The notes under the pieces are model-generated. The model was not told the origin of the DNA. It worked only from the letters and a program-made list of their open reading frames with translations, and searched no databases. Positions 38,100 to 46,582 of a stretch of DNA of 64,000 nucleotides are shown here, in pieces; position 1 is the stretch's first letter; every line of letters starts with the position of its first letter. Both the position numbers and the translations under genes were made by a program. This DNA comes from Flavobacterium sp. N502536 (GTDB lineage: Bacteria > Bacteroidota > Bacteroidia > Flavobacteriales > Flavobacteriaceae), in contig NZ_CP110011.1 in NCBI RefSeq assembly GCF_025947345.1, forward strand, positions 1,364,001-1,428,000, written 5' to 3'.

Positions 38100-38131
38100 C
38101 AAATGTAAACAATTAATGCAATATTATTGCG
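38100..38131 (-). promoter_or_regulatory. deoR promoter -7 element and overlapping operator-like site
   Basis: On the minus strand TACATTTG (38107-38100) fits TAnnTTTG, 22 bases before the deoR start. TGCAATATTATTGCG (38117-38131, plus-strand reading) matches the 15-bp locus operator with two end differences and would lie between the -7 and -33 regions. Autoregulation is inferred. Confidence 0.55.
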
Positions 38132-38204
38132 AAACAAATTATAATACAATGTAATAAAAAAGTTAATTCATCTATTATAAAGACTTTTAAAAGCAAATCG
38201 CTTC

Positions 38205-38244
38205 TGCAAAAAAAATGCAACTCAACCAACAAACCTTATATTTG
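38205..38244 (+). promoter_or_regulatory. Operator and -7 box upstream of the GH20 gene
   Basis: TGCAAAAAAAATGCA (38205-38219) is identical to both copies before susC2. TATATTTG (38237-38244) is the -7 element, 17 bp after the operator and 23 bp before the start codon. Only one operator copy is clear here; the sequence just upstream (AGCAAATCGC) may be a decayed second copy. Confidence 0.7.
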
Positions 38245-38267
38245 TTTAACAAATTCAAAAAGTAACC

Positions 38268-40571
38268 ATGCAAAAAAGTGTTTTTCTTCTTTTACTATTT
38301 TGTTATTCTTTTGGAAGTGCTCAAACTTCCACAACTAACAATTCGATCATTCCGGCACCCAACTCTTATAAAACAACCGGAGACAGCATTCGTTTCAACG
38401 GACAGATTAAAGTGCTGTTTGAAAAGAATAAATTTAGTGCTAAAGAACAAAAAACGGCTCAGCTGTTCGAGTCTGCTATAAACGCAAACACACCGAACAA
38501 AAAAAGCAATATCAATGTTGTATTTATTGCCCAAAACCCTTCTGAATCTTTAAAAAAGGAGGCTTACAAAATTGAAATTACGCCCAAAAAAATAACCGTT
38601 ACCGGAAGTGAAGAAGGATTGTTTTATGCAGTTCAGAGTTTATTGCAGCTGCTCCCGAACAAACCCAAAAATCAGGAACTAAAACTCCCTTGTGTAACCA
38701 TCGAAGACGAACCTAGATACGATTATCGAGGTTTACATTTAGACGTTTGCCGTCACTTTTTCTCTGTTGATGTCATAAAAGATTTTATCGCTCAGATGTC
38801 CAGCTATAAATTAAATAATTTCCACTGGCATTTAACTGACGATCAGGGCTGGAGAATCGAAATCAAAAAATACCCGAAACTAACCGAAGTAGGTTCAAAA
38901 AGAGCACAGACTCTCGTAGGAAACAAGTTCGAGAGATTCCCTTATTTTTTTGACGGAAATCCGTACGGTGGTTTTTATACTCAGGACGAAATCAAAGACG
39001 TTGTAAAATTTGCCGAGGAGCATTATGTAAACATTATTCCGGAAATCGAAATGCCGGGACATGCCACAGCAGCAGTTACCGCTTATCCAAATTTATCCTG
39101 TTTTCCGGATCGTCCTTATAAAGTTATTGAATATTGGGGCGTATTTGAAGATATATTCTGTGCCGGAAAAGAAGAAACTTTTACTTTTCTTGAAGACGTC
39201 CTAACCGAAGTTATGGCCTTATTCCCGAGCAAATACATCCACATTGGCGGAGACGAATGTCCAAAAGCAAGATGGAAAGAATGTCCGCATTGTCAAAAAA
39301 AGATCAAAGATTTAGGTTTAAAAAACGAGCATGAATTACAAACGTATCTCACCACCCGAATCGAAAAATTTCTGAATGCCAACGGAAGACAAATTCTGGG
39401 CTGGGACGAAATGCTGGAAGGCGGACTGACTCCAAACGCAGCGGTAATGTCGTGGCGTGGAGAATCGGGCGGGATTGCTGCCGCTAAACAAAAACACTTC
39501 GTCATCATGAATCCGGAGCAGGTGTTGTATCTCGATTACAATCAGGCCTATTCTCCAAATGAGCCTTTAACCGTTGGAAGATTAGTCACCGTCGAAAAAA
39601 TGTACCAGTACAACCCTACTCCGGTAGACAGTTTGACGATTGATGAACAAAAATACATTATGGGCGTACAGTCTAATTTGTGGTCGGAGTATTTAACGAG
39701 TCCGGCCAAATTAAACTACCAGCTTTATCCCCGAATGTTTGCTTTGGCAGAGATTGCCTGGACGGAACCACAAAATAAAAATTACGATAATTTTGTGCTG
39801 AATCGCATGCCGCATCATTTAGAAAAATTAGAAGCACAAAAAAGGCTCTACAAAGTCCCAACCCCTTTTGGCGCAAACGAAACAGCTTTGATTAGCTCAA
39901 AATATACACTGGATCTGAAACCGACCATCAAAAACGGACAGATTTTTTATACCATCGACGGCTATAACCCGGATGAAACAGCAGAACTTTATACCAAACC
40001 TGTAGCGATCAACATTCCAAAAGGAGAATTCAGAACCATCAAAACCGTTCAGATTAGCTCGGGGGGAAGAAGAAGTTCTATCAACAAAATAATAATCCGA
40101 AATCCGGATTTAAAACCGGCTTTGGCACTAAAGCCTACCAAGCAGGGGTTAAAATATGATTATTTTACAGGAACATTATTCCAGCAGGTTCAGGATCTAG
40201 ACTTAGCAAAACCTGTGAATTCGGGAATCTTTGAAGGCATCGTAAGCAGTGAAAAATGGAAAACGAAAAAAGAGCGTTATATTGGCTTAAAATTCGATGG
40301 CTACCTCTATATCCCGGAAACCGGAAATTATACGTTTTCAACGCTTTCAGACGACGGATCGAAGCTTTTTATCGACAATGAGCTAATCGTTAACAACGAT
40401 GGGATTCATTGGCTCAACGAAGCCTACGGAACTACAAAGCTTGAAAAAGGTTTTCATAAGATCAACATCAGTTATTTTGACCAGATTGGCGGAACTACTT
40501 TAAATTGTTTTATCCAGCCCGAAGGAAAAGAAAAACAGGAAATAAGTGCCTCGCAGTTGTATTACGAATAA
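38268..40571 (+). CDS. GH20 beta-N-acetylhexosaminidase with C-terminal PA14 domain
   Basis: The 767-residue exported enzyme has a signal peptide (MQKSVFLLLLFCYSFGSAQ), an N-terminal GH20b-type domain (about 25-145) and a catalytic TIM barrel (about 150-500). The catalytic Asp329-Glu330 pair lies in HIGGDECPKARW, and substrate motifs are NFHWHLTDDQGWRIEIK and LGWDEMLEGG. A chitobiase-C-like beta domain and a PA14 domain (about 625-755; YTFSTLSDDGSKLFIDNELIVNNDG...LEKGFHKINISYF) follow. It removes terminal GlcNAc/GalNAc from oligosaccharides by substrate-assisted catalysis, probably in the periplasm. PA14 may help bind glycan. The shared operator places it in the same regulon as both SusCD pairs, supporting a chitooligosaccharide role. 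Confidence 0.94.
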   Translation: MQKSVFLLLLFCYSFGSAQTSTTNNSIIPAPNSYKTTGDSIRFNGQIKVLFEKNKFSAKEQKTAQLFESAINANTPNKKSNINVVFIAQNPSESLKKEAYKIEITPKKITVTGSEEGLFYAVQSLLQLLPNKPKNQELKLPCVTIEDEPRYDYRGLHLDVCRHFFSVDVIKDFIAQMSSYKLNNFHWHLTDDQGWRIEIKKYPKLTEVGSKRAQTLVGNKFERFPYFFDGNPYGGFYTQDEIKDVVKFAEEHYVNIIPEIEMPGHATAAVTAYPNLSCFPDRPYKVIEYWGVFEDIFCAGKEETFTFLEDVLTEVMALFPSKYIHIGGDECPKARWKECPHCQKKIKDLGLKNEHELQTYLTTRIEKFLNANGRQILGWDEMLEGGLTPNAAVMSWRGESGGIAAAKQKHFVIMNPEQVLYLDYNQAYSPNEPLTVGRLVTVEKMYQYNPTPVDSLTIDEQKYIMGVQSNLWSEYLTSPAKLNYQLYPRMFALAEIAWTEPQNKNYDNFVLNRMPHHLEKLEAQKRLYKVPTPFGANETALISSKYTLDLKPTIKNGQIFYTIDGYNPDETAELYTKPVAINIPKGEFRTIKTVQISSGGRRSSINKIIIRNPDLKPALALKPTKQGLKYDYFTGTLFQQVQDLDLAKPVNSGIFEGIVSSEKWKTKKERYIGLKFDGYLYIPETGNYTFSTLSDDGSKLFIDNELIVNNDGIHWLNEAYGTTKLEKGFHKINISYFDQIGGTTLNCFIQPEGKEKQEISASQLYYE

Positions 40572-40692
40572 AAGCACAAAAGAGATACTCCAAAATAACA
40601 ACTCCTTTGATTGAACAAAAAAATCTAAAAAAACAACAGCAAGACCCCAGCGGGGTAATGTATTTAGAGAATCTCAACAAGACCAATAAAAA

Positions 40693-40748
40693 AAGCTCCA
40701 GAGGAGCGATATATTAGATTGTAAATATATATCGCTCCTCTGGAGCTT
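40693..40748. repeat. Perfect 22-bp palindromic repeat element, with a decayed neighbour copy
   Basis: Arms at 40693-40714 and 40727-40748 are perfect 22-bp reverse complements (AAGCTCCAGAGGAGCGATATAT) around a 12-base loop. A diverged half copy (ATTTCGCTTCTCTGAAGCTC) follows near 40777-40796, and an ACCCC-AGC-GGGGT hairpin precedes it near 40645. The cluster looks like a REP/BIME-type dispersed repeat between convergent genes and could also stop transcription. Confidence 0.8.
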
Positions 40749-40800
40749 ATGCAAACAGCTGTTCTTTCTGTAAATATTTCGCTTCTCTGAAGCTCACAAA

Positions 40801-40832
40801 AAAAAGCATCCGCCATATAGGGGATGCTTTTT
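40801..40832. terminator. Intrinsic terminator downstream of sdhB
   Basis: An 11-bp stem (AAAAAGCATCC / GGATGCTTTTT) with a 10-base loop sits 26 bases past the sdhB stop. A-rich DNA on its left provides a U-tract for minus-strand transcripts. Confidence 0.85.
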
Positions 40833-40858
40833 ATATAACTAAAAAGATATGTTTTAGA

Positions 40859-41605
40859 TTATCCTTTCAAACTTGCTGATAAATACTCACGGTTCATACG
40901 TGCGATATTTTCAAGAGAAATTCCTTTTGGACATTCGATTTCACAAGCTCCTGTATTGGTACAGTTACCGAAACCTTCTAAATCCATTTGGTGTACCATG
41001 TTTAAAACACGATCAACTGCTTCTACTTTACCTTGAGGCAATAAAGCATATTGAGATACTTTTGCTCCAACAAACAACATTGCTGATGAGTTTTTACAAG
41101 TTGCCACACAAGCTCCACAACCGATACAAGCTGCAGCATCAAATGATTTATCTGCATCGTGTTTGTTGATTGGAATTGTATTCGCATCAATTGTATTTCC
41201 TGAAGTATTTACCGAGATAAATCCTCCTGCATGCTGAATTCTGTCAAAAGAACTTCTGTCAACTACTAAATCTTTAATTACCGGGAAAGCTTTTGCTCTA
41301 AATGGCTCGATAAAAATCGTGTCACCATCTTTAAACATACGCATGTGTAACTGACAAGTAGTTACTCCTCTATCTGGTCCGTGTGCTTCACCGTTGATGA
41401 ATAATGAACACATTCCGCAAATTCCTTCACGACAATCGTGGTCAAAAGCAACAGGCTCTTCACCTTTATTGATTAATTGTTCGTTAAGAACGTCAAGCAT
41501 TTCAAGGAAAGACATATCTGGTTCGATTCCGTCAATTGGGTAATCAACTATTCCTCCTTTATCTTGGGCGTTTTTCTGACGCCATATTTTTAATGTAAGT
41601 TTCAT
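40859..41605 (-). CDS. sdhB: Succinate dehydrogenase / fumarate reductase iron-sulfur subunit
   Basis: The 248-residue protein carries all cluster ligands: [2Fe-2S] Cys58, 63, 66 and 84 (CREGICGMC...TTCQL), then [11 protein letters not shown] (160, 163, 166, 170) and [14 protein letters not shown] (215, 221, 225) for the [4Fe-4S] and [3Fe-4S] centres. It transfers electrons from the flavoprotein to menaquinone in complex II on the inner face of the membrane. It is last in sdhCAB; a 92-bp spacer with a palindromic repeat separates it from sdhA. Confidence 0.96.
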   Translation of the reverse strand: MKLTLKIWRQKNAQDKGGIVDYPIDGIEPDMSFLEMLDVLNEQLINKGEEPVAFDHDCREGICGMCSLFINGEAHGPDRGVTTCQLHMRMFKDGDTIFIEPFRAKAFPVIKDLVVDRSSFDRIQHAGGFISVNTSGNTIDANTIPINKHDADKSFDAAACIGCGACVATCKNSSAMLFVGAKVSQYALLPQGKVEAVDRVLNMVHQMDLEGFGNCTNTGACEIECPKGISLENIARMNREYLSASLKG

Positions 41606-41629
41606 ACTGTTTTAGTTTGAAGGTCATAA

Positions 41630-41692
41630 AGTCGAAAGTCGAAAGTCAGTTAACATGAAGCCATTTGACTTTAAGACTTTTGTCTTTTGACT
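41630..41692. repeat. Imperfect palindromic repeat between sdhA and sdhB
   Basis: AGTCGAAAGTCGAAAGTC (41630-41647) is nearly complementary to GACTTTTGTCTTTTGACT (41675-41692; three mismatches, two of them wobble-compatible in RNA). It occupies most of the 92-bp spacer within the sdh operon and could tune the sdhA/sdhB mRNA ratio or be a passive repeat. Confidence 0.65.
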
Positions 41693-41697
41693 AATTG

Positions 41698-43698
41698 CTA
41701 TTTGTAACTACGCTGTACTAATTTAATGTTTTCGTAAATTAGAGGTTCTTTGTGTAATACGGCATCACTTGGTTTTCCTTTGTATTCCCAGGCTGCAACG
41801 TATGCAAAGTTTTCGTCATCACGAAGTGCTTCTCCCTCTTCTGTTTGATACTCCTCACGGAAGTGACCTCCACAAGATTCGTTACGGTGTAAAGCATCTT
41901 TCGCGAACAATTCTCCTAATTCTAAGAAATCGGCAACACGTGTCGCTTTCTCTAATTCCTGATTAAATTCGTTAGCGCTTCCCGGCACTTTTACATCTTT
42001 ATAAAACTCTTCACGTAAAGCAGCAATTTCTTCGATAGCCTCAGCTAAACCTTTAGCATTACGAGCCATACCAACTTTATCCCACATGATTTTTCCTAAT
42101 TTCTTATGGAAATAATCTACAGAATGAGTTCCTTTATTATTGATAAATCTGTCGATTTGATCTTTTACTGCTTTTTCTGCTTCTAAGAATTCTGGTAACT
42201 CTGTAGAAATTTCACCCATTTTAATATCCGGAGCTAAATAATCTCCAATAGTATAAGGTAATACGAAATATCCATCAGCTAAACCTTGCATCAAAGCCGA
42301 AGCTCCAAGTCTGTTTGCTCCGTGATCAGAGAAGTTAGATTCTCCAATTGAGAAACATCCCGGAATTGTAGTCATTAAGTTATAATCAACCCATGTTCCA
42401 CCCATAGTGTAGTGAACCGCAGGATAAATCATCATTGGCGTTGTATAAGGATCCTCATCAACGATTTTATAGTACATCTGGAATAAGTTTCCGTATTTAC
42501 TTTTCACGATCGCAGCTCCTAATTTAGTTACCAAAGCAGCGTCTTTATCATCTAAACCTTTTACATAAGCATCTTCTGTTCCGTAACGTTGAATTGCTGC
42601 TGCGAAATCCAGGTAAACTGCTTCTCCGGTTTTATTAACTCCAAAACCAGCATCACATCTTTCTTTTGCAGCACGAGATGCCACGTCACGAGGTACTAAG
42701 TTACCAAAAGCAGGATATCTTCTTTCTAAGAAATAATCTCTTTCTGCTTCCGTTAAATCAGTTGCTTTTTTCTTTCCTTCACGAATTGCTTTCGCATCTT
42801 CTAGTTTTGCAGGAACCCAAATACGACCGTCATTACGTAACGATTCCGACATCAAAGTCAATTTAGACTGGTGATCTCCTGAAACCGGAATACAAGTTGG
42901 GTGAATTTGTGTGTAACAAGGATTCGCGAAAAACGCTCCTTTTTTATGTATTTTCCAAGCTGCCGTTGCGTTACTTCCCATAGCATTTGTAGATAAGAAA
43001 AATACGTTTCCGTATCCTCCTGAACCTACTACTACCGCGTGAGCAGAGTGTCTTTCAATTTCTCCTGTAATTAAGTTACGAGCGATAATACCTCTCGCTT
43101 TTCCGTTCACGATAACAATATCAAGCATTTCGTGACGGTTGTACATTTTTACTTTTCCACGACCAATCTGACGGTTCATTGCAGAATAAGCTCCTAACAA
43201 TAATTGTTGTCCGGTTTGTCCTTGTGCGTAAAAAGTACGGGAAACCAATGTTCCTCCAAAAGAACGGTTGTCCAATAATCCACCATATTCACGAGCCAAT
43301 GGCACCCCTTGAGCCACACACTGGTCAATAATATTAGCAGAAACTTCAGCCAAACGGTGAACGTTTGCCTCACGTGCACGGTAGTCACCTCCTTTTACAG
43401 TATCATAAAACAATCTGTAAACCGAGTCACCGTCACCTTTATAATTTTTTGCTGCATTGATTCCCCCTTGTGCTGCAATAGAGTGCGCACGACGTGGTGA
43501 ATCCTGAAAGCAGAAAGCTTTTACGTTATATCCTAACTCAGCCAAAGTAGCCGCAGCAGAACCTCCAGCCAAACCTGTACCAACGATAATAATATCTAAA
43601 TTACGTTTGTTAGCAGGGTTTACTAAATTAATATGATCTTTATAATTTGTCCATTTGTCCGATATTGGACCATTTGGAATTTTTGAATCTAATGCCAT
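41698..43698 (-). CDS. sdhA: Succinate dehydrogenase / fumarate reductase flavoprotein subunit
   Basis: The 666-residue protein has the N-terminal FAD dinucleotide motif [20 protein letters not shown], the FAD-linking His region [15 protein letters not shown], substrate-site segments ([40 protein letters not shown]), and the active-site [12 protein letters not shown] and [14 protein letters not shown]. Length and lack of the E. coli-type C-terminus match the B-type enzymes of Bacteroidota and Bacillus. It oxidises succinate to fumarate in the TCA cycle. The gene lies 11 bases after sdhC. Confidence 0.96.
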   Translation of the reverse strand: MALDSKIPNGPISDKWTNYKDHINLVNPANKRNLDIIIVGTGLAGGSAAATLAELGYNVKAFCFQDSPRRAHSIAAQGGINAAKNYKGDGDSVYRLFYDTVKGGDYRAREANVHRLAEVSANIIDQCVAQGVPLAREYGGLLDNRSFGGTLVSRTFYAQGQTGQQLLLGAYSAMNRQIGRGKVKMYNRHEMLDIVIVNGKARGIIARNLITGEIERHSAHAVVVGSGGYGNVFFLSTNAMGSNATAAWKIHKKGAFFANPCYTQIHPTCIPVSGDHQSKLTLMSESLRNDGRIWVPAKLEDAKAIREGKKKATDLTEAERDYFLERRYPAFGNLVPRDVASRAAKERCDAGFGVNKTGEAVYLDFAAAIQRYGTEDAYVKGLDDKDAALVTKLGAAIVKSKYGNLFQMYYKIVDEDPYTTPMMIYPAVHYTMGGTWVDYNLMTTIPGCFSIGESNFSDHGANRLGASALMQGLADGYFVLPYTIGDYLAPDIKMGEISTELPEFLEAEKAVKDQIDRFINNKGTHSVDYFHKKLGKIMWDKVGMARNAKGLAEAIEEIAALREEFYKDVKVPGSANEFNQELEKATRVADFLELGELFAKDALHRNESCGGHFREEYQTEEGEALRDDENFAYVAAWEYKGKPSDAVLHKEPLIYENIKLVQRSYK

Positions 43699-43709
43699 TA
43701 TAATTGATA

Positions 43710-44375
43710 TTAATTATTGAAATGATGAAATAATGCGATGATAACGAAAAGTGCCGGTACTACAACCGCAAATCCGTAACCAACTTTACTTAAGAATCGG
43801 GAATACTTATTGTGCATCCCTACAGATTGAAGAGATGAACTGAATCCGTGCCAAAGGTGAAACCCTAACAACACAAATGATACACAATAAATACCTGTAC
43901 GAATTGGGTCATGAAACTTATGCACTAACTCTCCATAATATCTTGTTGCGTCTGGTGCTGTACCTACAATATATTTGTAAGTAACTTCAGGAAACCAAAA
44001 ATCATAGAAATGCAATCCTAAGAAAGCCAAAATAACCAACCCAGAAATAATCATATTTCTAGAAGTCCATGAAGCATTAGCCGCTCCGTTGTATTTTGCA
44101 TAAGCAATTGGTCTTGCCGCGCTATTTTGAGCAGTCAATACAAATCCCATTACGAAATGGAAAATTACTCCGATTGCCAAAACAGGTTGCATTACATATT
44201 GAATCAGCGGATTGTATCCCATAAAGTGAGAAGCTTCGTTAAAAACGTCTTCACTAATAATAGAAATAAAATTTAAGGAAACATGCAGCGCTAAAAACGT
44301 GATTAAGAATATTCCCGAAAGAGCCATAGCCACTTTCTTTAAGATGGAAGCATTCAATAGTGCAGATTGTGCCAT
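43710..44375 (-). CDS. sdhC: Succinate dehydrogenase cytochrome b subunit, B-type
   Basis: The start is set at ATG 44375 ([21 protein letters not shown]; 221 residues), because the longer frame begins at a TTG that overlaps the promoter -7 box. Five hydrophobic helices are visible, with candidate heme-ligand His in [28 protein letters not shown] and [11 protein letters not shown]. This single large membrane subunit carries two hemes b and replaces SdhC+SdhD of A/C-type enzymes. It reduces menaquinone. It is first in the sdhCAB operon. Confidence 0.93.
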   Translation of the reverse strand: MAQSALLNASILKKVAMALSGIFLITFLALHVSLNFISIISEDVFNEASHFMGYNPLIQYVMQPVLAIGVIFHFVMGFVLTAQNSAARPIAYAKYNGAANASWTSRNMIISGLVILAFLGLHFYDFWFPEVTYKYIVGTAPDATRYYGELVHKFHDPIRTGIYCVSFVLLGFHLWHGFSSSLQSVGMHNKYSRFLSKVGYGFAVVVPALFVIIALFHHFNN

Positions 44376-44408
44376 AAGTGTTAAAGTAGTTTGTTTTAAA
44401 AAATTAGA

Positions 44409-44439
44409 CAAAAATAAAGCAATTAGACATCAACTACAA
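44409..44439 (-). promoter_or_regulatory. Promoter of sdhCAB
   Basis: On the minus strand, -33 TTG (44439-44437) and -7 TATTTTTG (44416-44409) are 20 bp apart, matching the flavobacterial TTG-N17-23-TAnnTTTG consensus; the leader to the sdhC ATG is about 30 bases. The remaining intergenic DNA up to 44690 is AT-rich without a recognised gene. Confidence 0.6.
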
Positions 44440-44690
44440 CCATTTCGCTCTTATTTATAATGATTTTAAAGAGCTTTCTCCGATATTATTGCAAATTATT
44501 TAAAAACAAGAAAATAGAAATTTTTCGCAAGCCATTTTAACGAATTCTTAATTTTTATGTAATTACCAAATTGCTATTTTTTGCCCCTTTTTGAGTTATT
44601 TTCCTCAAAAATAAAGCGATCCCGAATTTTATTGAATCAAAACAAGCGAATTTTAAGAGCATAATTTTACCTTTATCCGCTTCAAAAAAA

Positions 44691-46058
44691 ATGATAATGA
44701 AAACAGGAATCGACGCTATTTCTTTTGATGTAGCCAACATACATTTGCCCATAAAAACTTTGGCTGTTGCCAGAAATATAGAACCTGAAAAATTAGAAAA
44801 AGGCCTCGGACTAATTAAAATGACTTTACCCGACGTTCATCAGGATGCGGTCGTTTTTGGAGCCAATGCTTTAACCAAACTTATTCTTGACCACAAAATC
44901 AATCTAAACGAAATTAGCCGGATCTATGTGGGTACCGAAAGTGCCATCGACAGTTCGAAACCCATTAGTTCTTTCTTAATTAGTTTGATAGAGCAAAAAT
45001 TTGGCGAAGATACTTTGGCCGAATGTGATGTAGTCGATTTTACTTTTGCCTGTATTGGTGGTGTTGACGCTTTGCAGAACTGTATCGATTTTGTAAAACT
45101 GAATCCAGCCAAAAAAGCAATTGTCGTAACAACCGATTTTGCCAAATACGATTTAAACTCTACCGGAGAATATACACAAGGCGCCGGAGCATTAGCAATG
45201 TTAGTGACTTCAAACCCAAGAATCATTGCTTTTGACAACAATTGGGCGACAAGTACCAAAGGTGTTTTCGACTTTTTCAAACCCTACCGAAGCATTTCAA
45301 AAGAAGCGATCACACAAAATACAAACAACGATTCCTGGTTTGATAATTTAGAAACTGAAATCGAAATCCATAAAGACCAACCTGTTTTTGACGGTCAGTA
45401 TTCGAATCAGTGTTATATGGATCGTACCCGATCGGCTTATTTTTCGTTCAAAAAACTAAAAAACACCTCCAAAACTTTATACAATTCCTGGAAAAGTATC
45501 ATCATGCACCTTCCGTACTCTTTTCAGGGACGACGAATGCTGTCTGAAATTTATGCTTTAGATCATGCCGATAAAATTATTCCAGAGCATATGGAGCCAG
45601 CCGATTATCAAACTAAAATTAAAGAAGTTGCAAAATCGGAAGAATACAGAAATTTTGTAAGCGGGAAATTACAACCTGCTGAATTGGCTTCGTCTTTAAT
45701 TGGAAACCTTTATACCGGCTCTATTTTTATGGGACTGCTATCAACTTTGGCGCATTATTATGACACCAAACAAGAAGTTGCCGGAACTACATTCGGATTC
45801 TTAGCTTACGGAAGCGGATCGAAATCAAAAGTTTTTGAAGGAACCATTCAACCGGAATGGCGATCGGCATTAGCCCTAGTCAAACTTTTTGAAAATCTGG
45901 AAGAAAGTCTTGAGATTGGCTTTGAAACTTACGAAAGCCTTCATAAAAAAGAACAAAAAGAAAGCATCAGAACCCCTAAAAACGAATGGATTTTGGATCG
46001 AATTGAAAAAGAGATTCCAAATTTGATTGGGGCTCGTTACTATAAATGGGTTGATTGA
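44691..46058 (+). CDS. mvaS: Hydroxymethylglutaryl-CoA synthase family protein
   Basis: The 455-residue thiolase-superfamily enzyme shows the HMG-CoA synthase triad: Glu83 (GTESAIDSSKP), nucleophile Cys121 (DFTFACIGGVDAL) and His273 (MHLPYSFQGRRM), plus GSGSKSKVFEG near the C-terminus. It condenses acetyl-CoA with acetoacetyl-CoA to HMG-CoA, the first committed step of the mevalonate route that Flavobacteria use for isoprenoids. It stands alone here, followed by repeat words and a terminator. Confidence 0.9.
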   Translation: MIMKTGIDAISFDVANIHLPIKTLAVARNIEPEKLEKGLGLIKMTLPDVHQDAVVFGANALTKLILDHKINLNEISRIYVGTESAIDSSKPISSFLISLIEQKFGEDTLAECDVVDFTFACIGGVDALQNCIDFVKLNPAKKAIVVTTDFAKYDLNSTGEYTQGAGALAMLVTSNPRIIAFDNNWATSTKGVFDFFKPYRSISKEAITQNTNNDSWFDNLETEIEIHKDQPVFDGQYSNQCYMDRTRSAYFSFKKLKNTSKTLYNSWKSIIMHLPYSFQGRRMLSEIYALDHADKIIPEHMEPADYQTKIKEVAKSEEYRNFVSGKLQPAELASSLIGNLYTGSIFMGLLSTLAHYYDTKQEVAGTTFGFLAYGSGSKSKVFEGTIQPEWRSALALVKLFENLEESLEIGFETYESLHKKEQKESIRTPKNEWILDRIEKEIPNLIGARYYKWVD

Positions 46059-46118
46059 AATTCCAAATTCTGAAATTCCAAATTCCAATAAAAAACCGAA
46101 GCAAATTGCTTCGGTTTT
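46058..46118 (+). terminator. Repeat words plus intrinsic terminator after the HMG-CoA synthase gene
   Basis: AAATTCCAAATTC (46058-46070) and AAATTCCAAATTCCAATA (46073-46090) precede an 11-bp stem AAAACCGAAGC / GCTTCGGTTTT (46092-46102, 46108-46118) with a T-run. The same 18-mer forms an inverted repeat at 63520-63577. Confidence 0.85.
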
Positions 46119-46134
46119 CTTTTTTACTCCCTGT

Positions 46135-46264
46135 TTGTCATTTCGAGGTAAAGAGACTCGAGCGATAGCGAATAGGCGAAGCAAATCACACCAGAAACTC
46201 CACACAGATTGTCACCAATCTTTGTCGATTAACGCATGTGATTTCTCGTTCCTCGAAATGACAA
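46135..46264. repeat. MITE-like palindromic repeat, copy 1 (130 bp)
   Basis: The element is bounded by perfect 13-bp terminal inverted repeats TTGTCATTTCGAG / CTCGAAATGACAA. Its interior word CACCAATCTTTGTCGAT (46213-46229) appears inverted in a second element at 51900-52063. It has no coding capacity worth reporting. The rest of the 46059-46332 gap holds only this, the terminator and AT-rich DNA. Confidence 0.8.
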
Positions 46265-46332
46265 GATTGCGCTAAAAAAATTGACCAAGTATTTCCTAAT
46301 GATCTCATTGATAAATTCTCTAATTAAAACGA

Positions 46333-46512
46333 TCAATCCTTCTTATGCTGTTCTGTATAGTTTTGATTTCCTTTAAGAGCCTCGTCATGTACATTCATTC
46401 CGTGTGACATTCCCAGCATGAAAGCAGTTATTATTACTATGAATTTTCTTTTTATCCAATGAAGTGGTCGCTTAGATTGCTCTAAACGTTTTTGATTATT
46501 TTGTTTATACAT
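46333..46512 (-). CDS. Small single-helix membrane protein, unknown function (59 residues)
   Basis: The product (MYKQNNQKRLEQSKRPLHWI then KRKFIVIITAFMLGMSHGMNVHDEALKGN...) has a basic N-terminus, one hydrophobic helix and a short polar tail with several His and charged residues. Short proteins with this layout are common in Flavobacterium. It is the last of a minus-strand group, 70 bases after the 123-residue exported protein gene, and could be co-expressed with it. It is not recognised as a known family. Confidence 0.5.
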   Translation of the reverse strand: MYKQNNQKRLEQSKRPLHWIKRKFIVIITAFMLGMSHGMNVHDEALKGNQNYTEQHKKD

Positions 46513-46582
46513 TTTGAAAATGATAAATGATTAGACATTATTTTATCATCGTATGCGTTGAAGCGCATAAAAGCCTAGAAAA

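Noticed and set aside
20938..40571. Interpretation as an ordinary hydrolytic chitin or GlcNAc locus
   Set aside because: Expected GlcNAc kinase, GlcNAc-6-P deacetylase and glucosamine-6-P deaminase genes are absent; instead the enzymes form a sugar-acid KDG/KDPG route.
44376..44411. Longer sdhC start at TTG 44411
   Set aside because: It overlaps the -7 promoter element; ATG 44375 gives the standard B-type length.
46027..46275. Open frames over 46027-46275 and 45876-46205
   Set aside because: They are made of the mvaS end, a terminator and a palindromic repeat; composition follows the repeat, not a protein.
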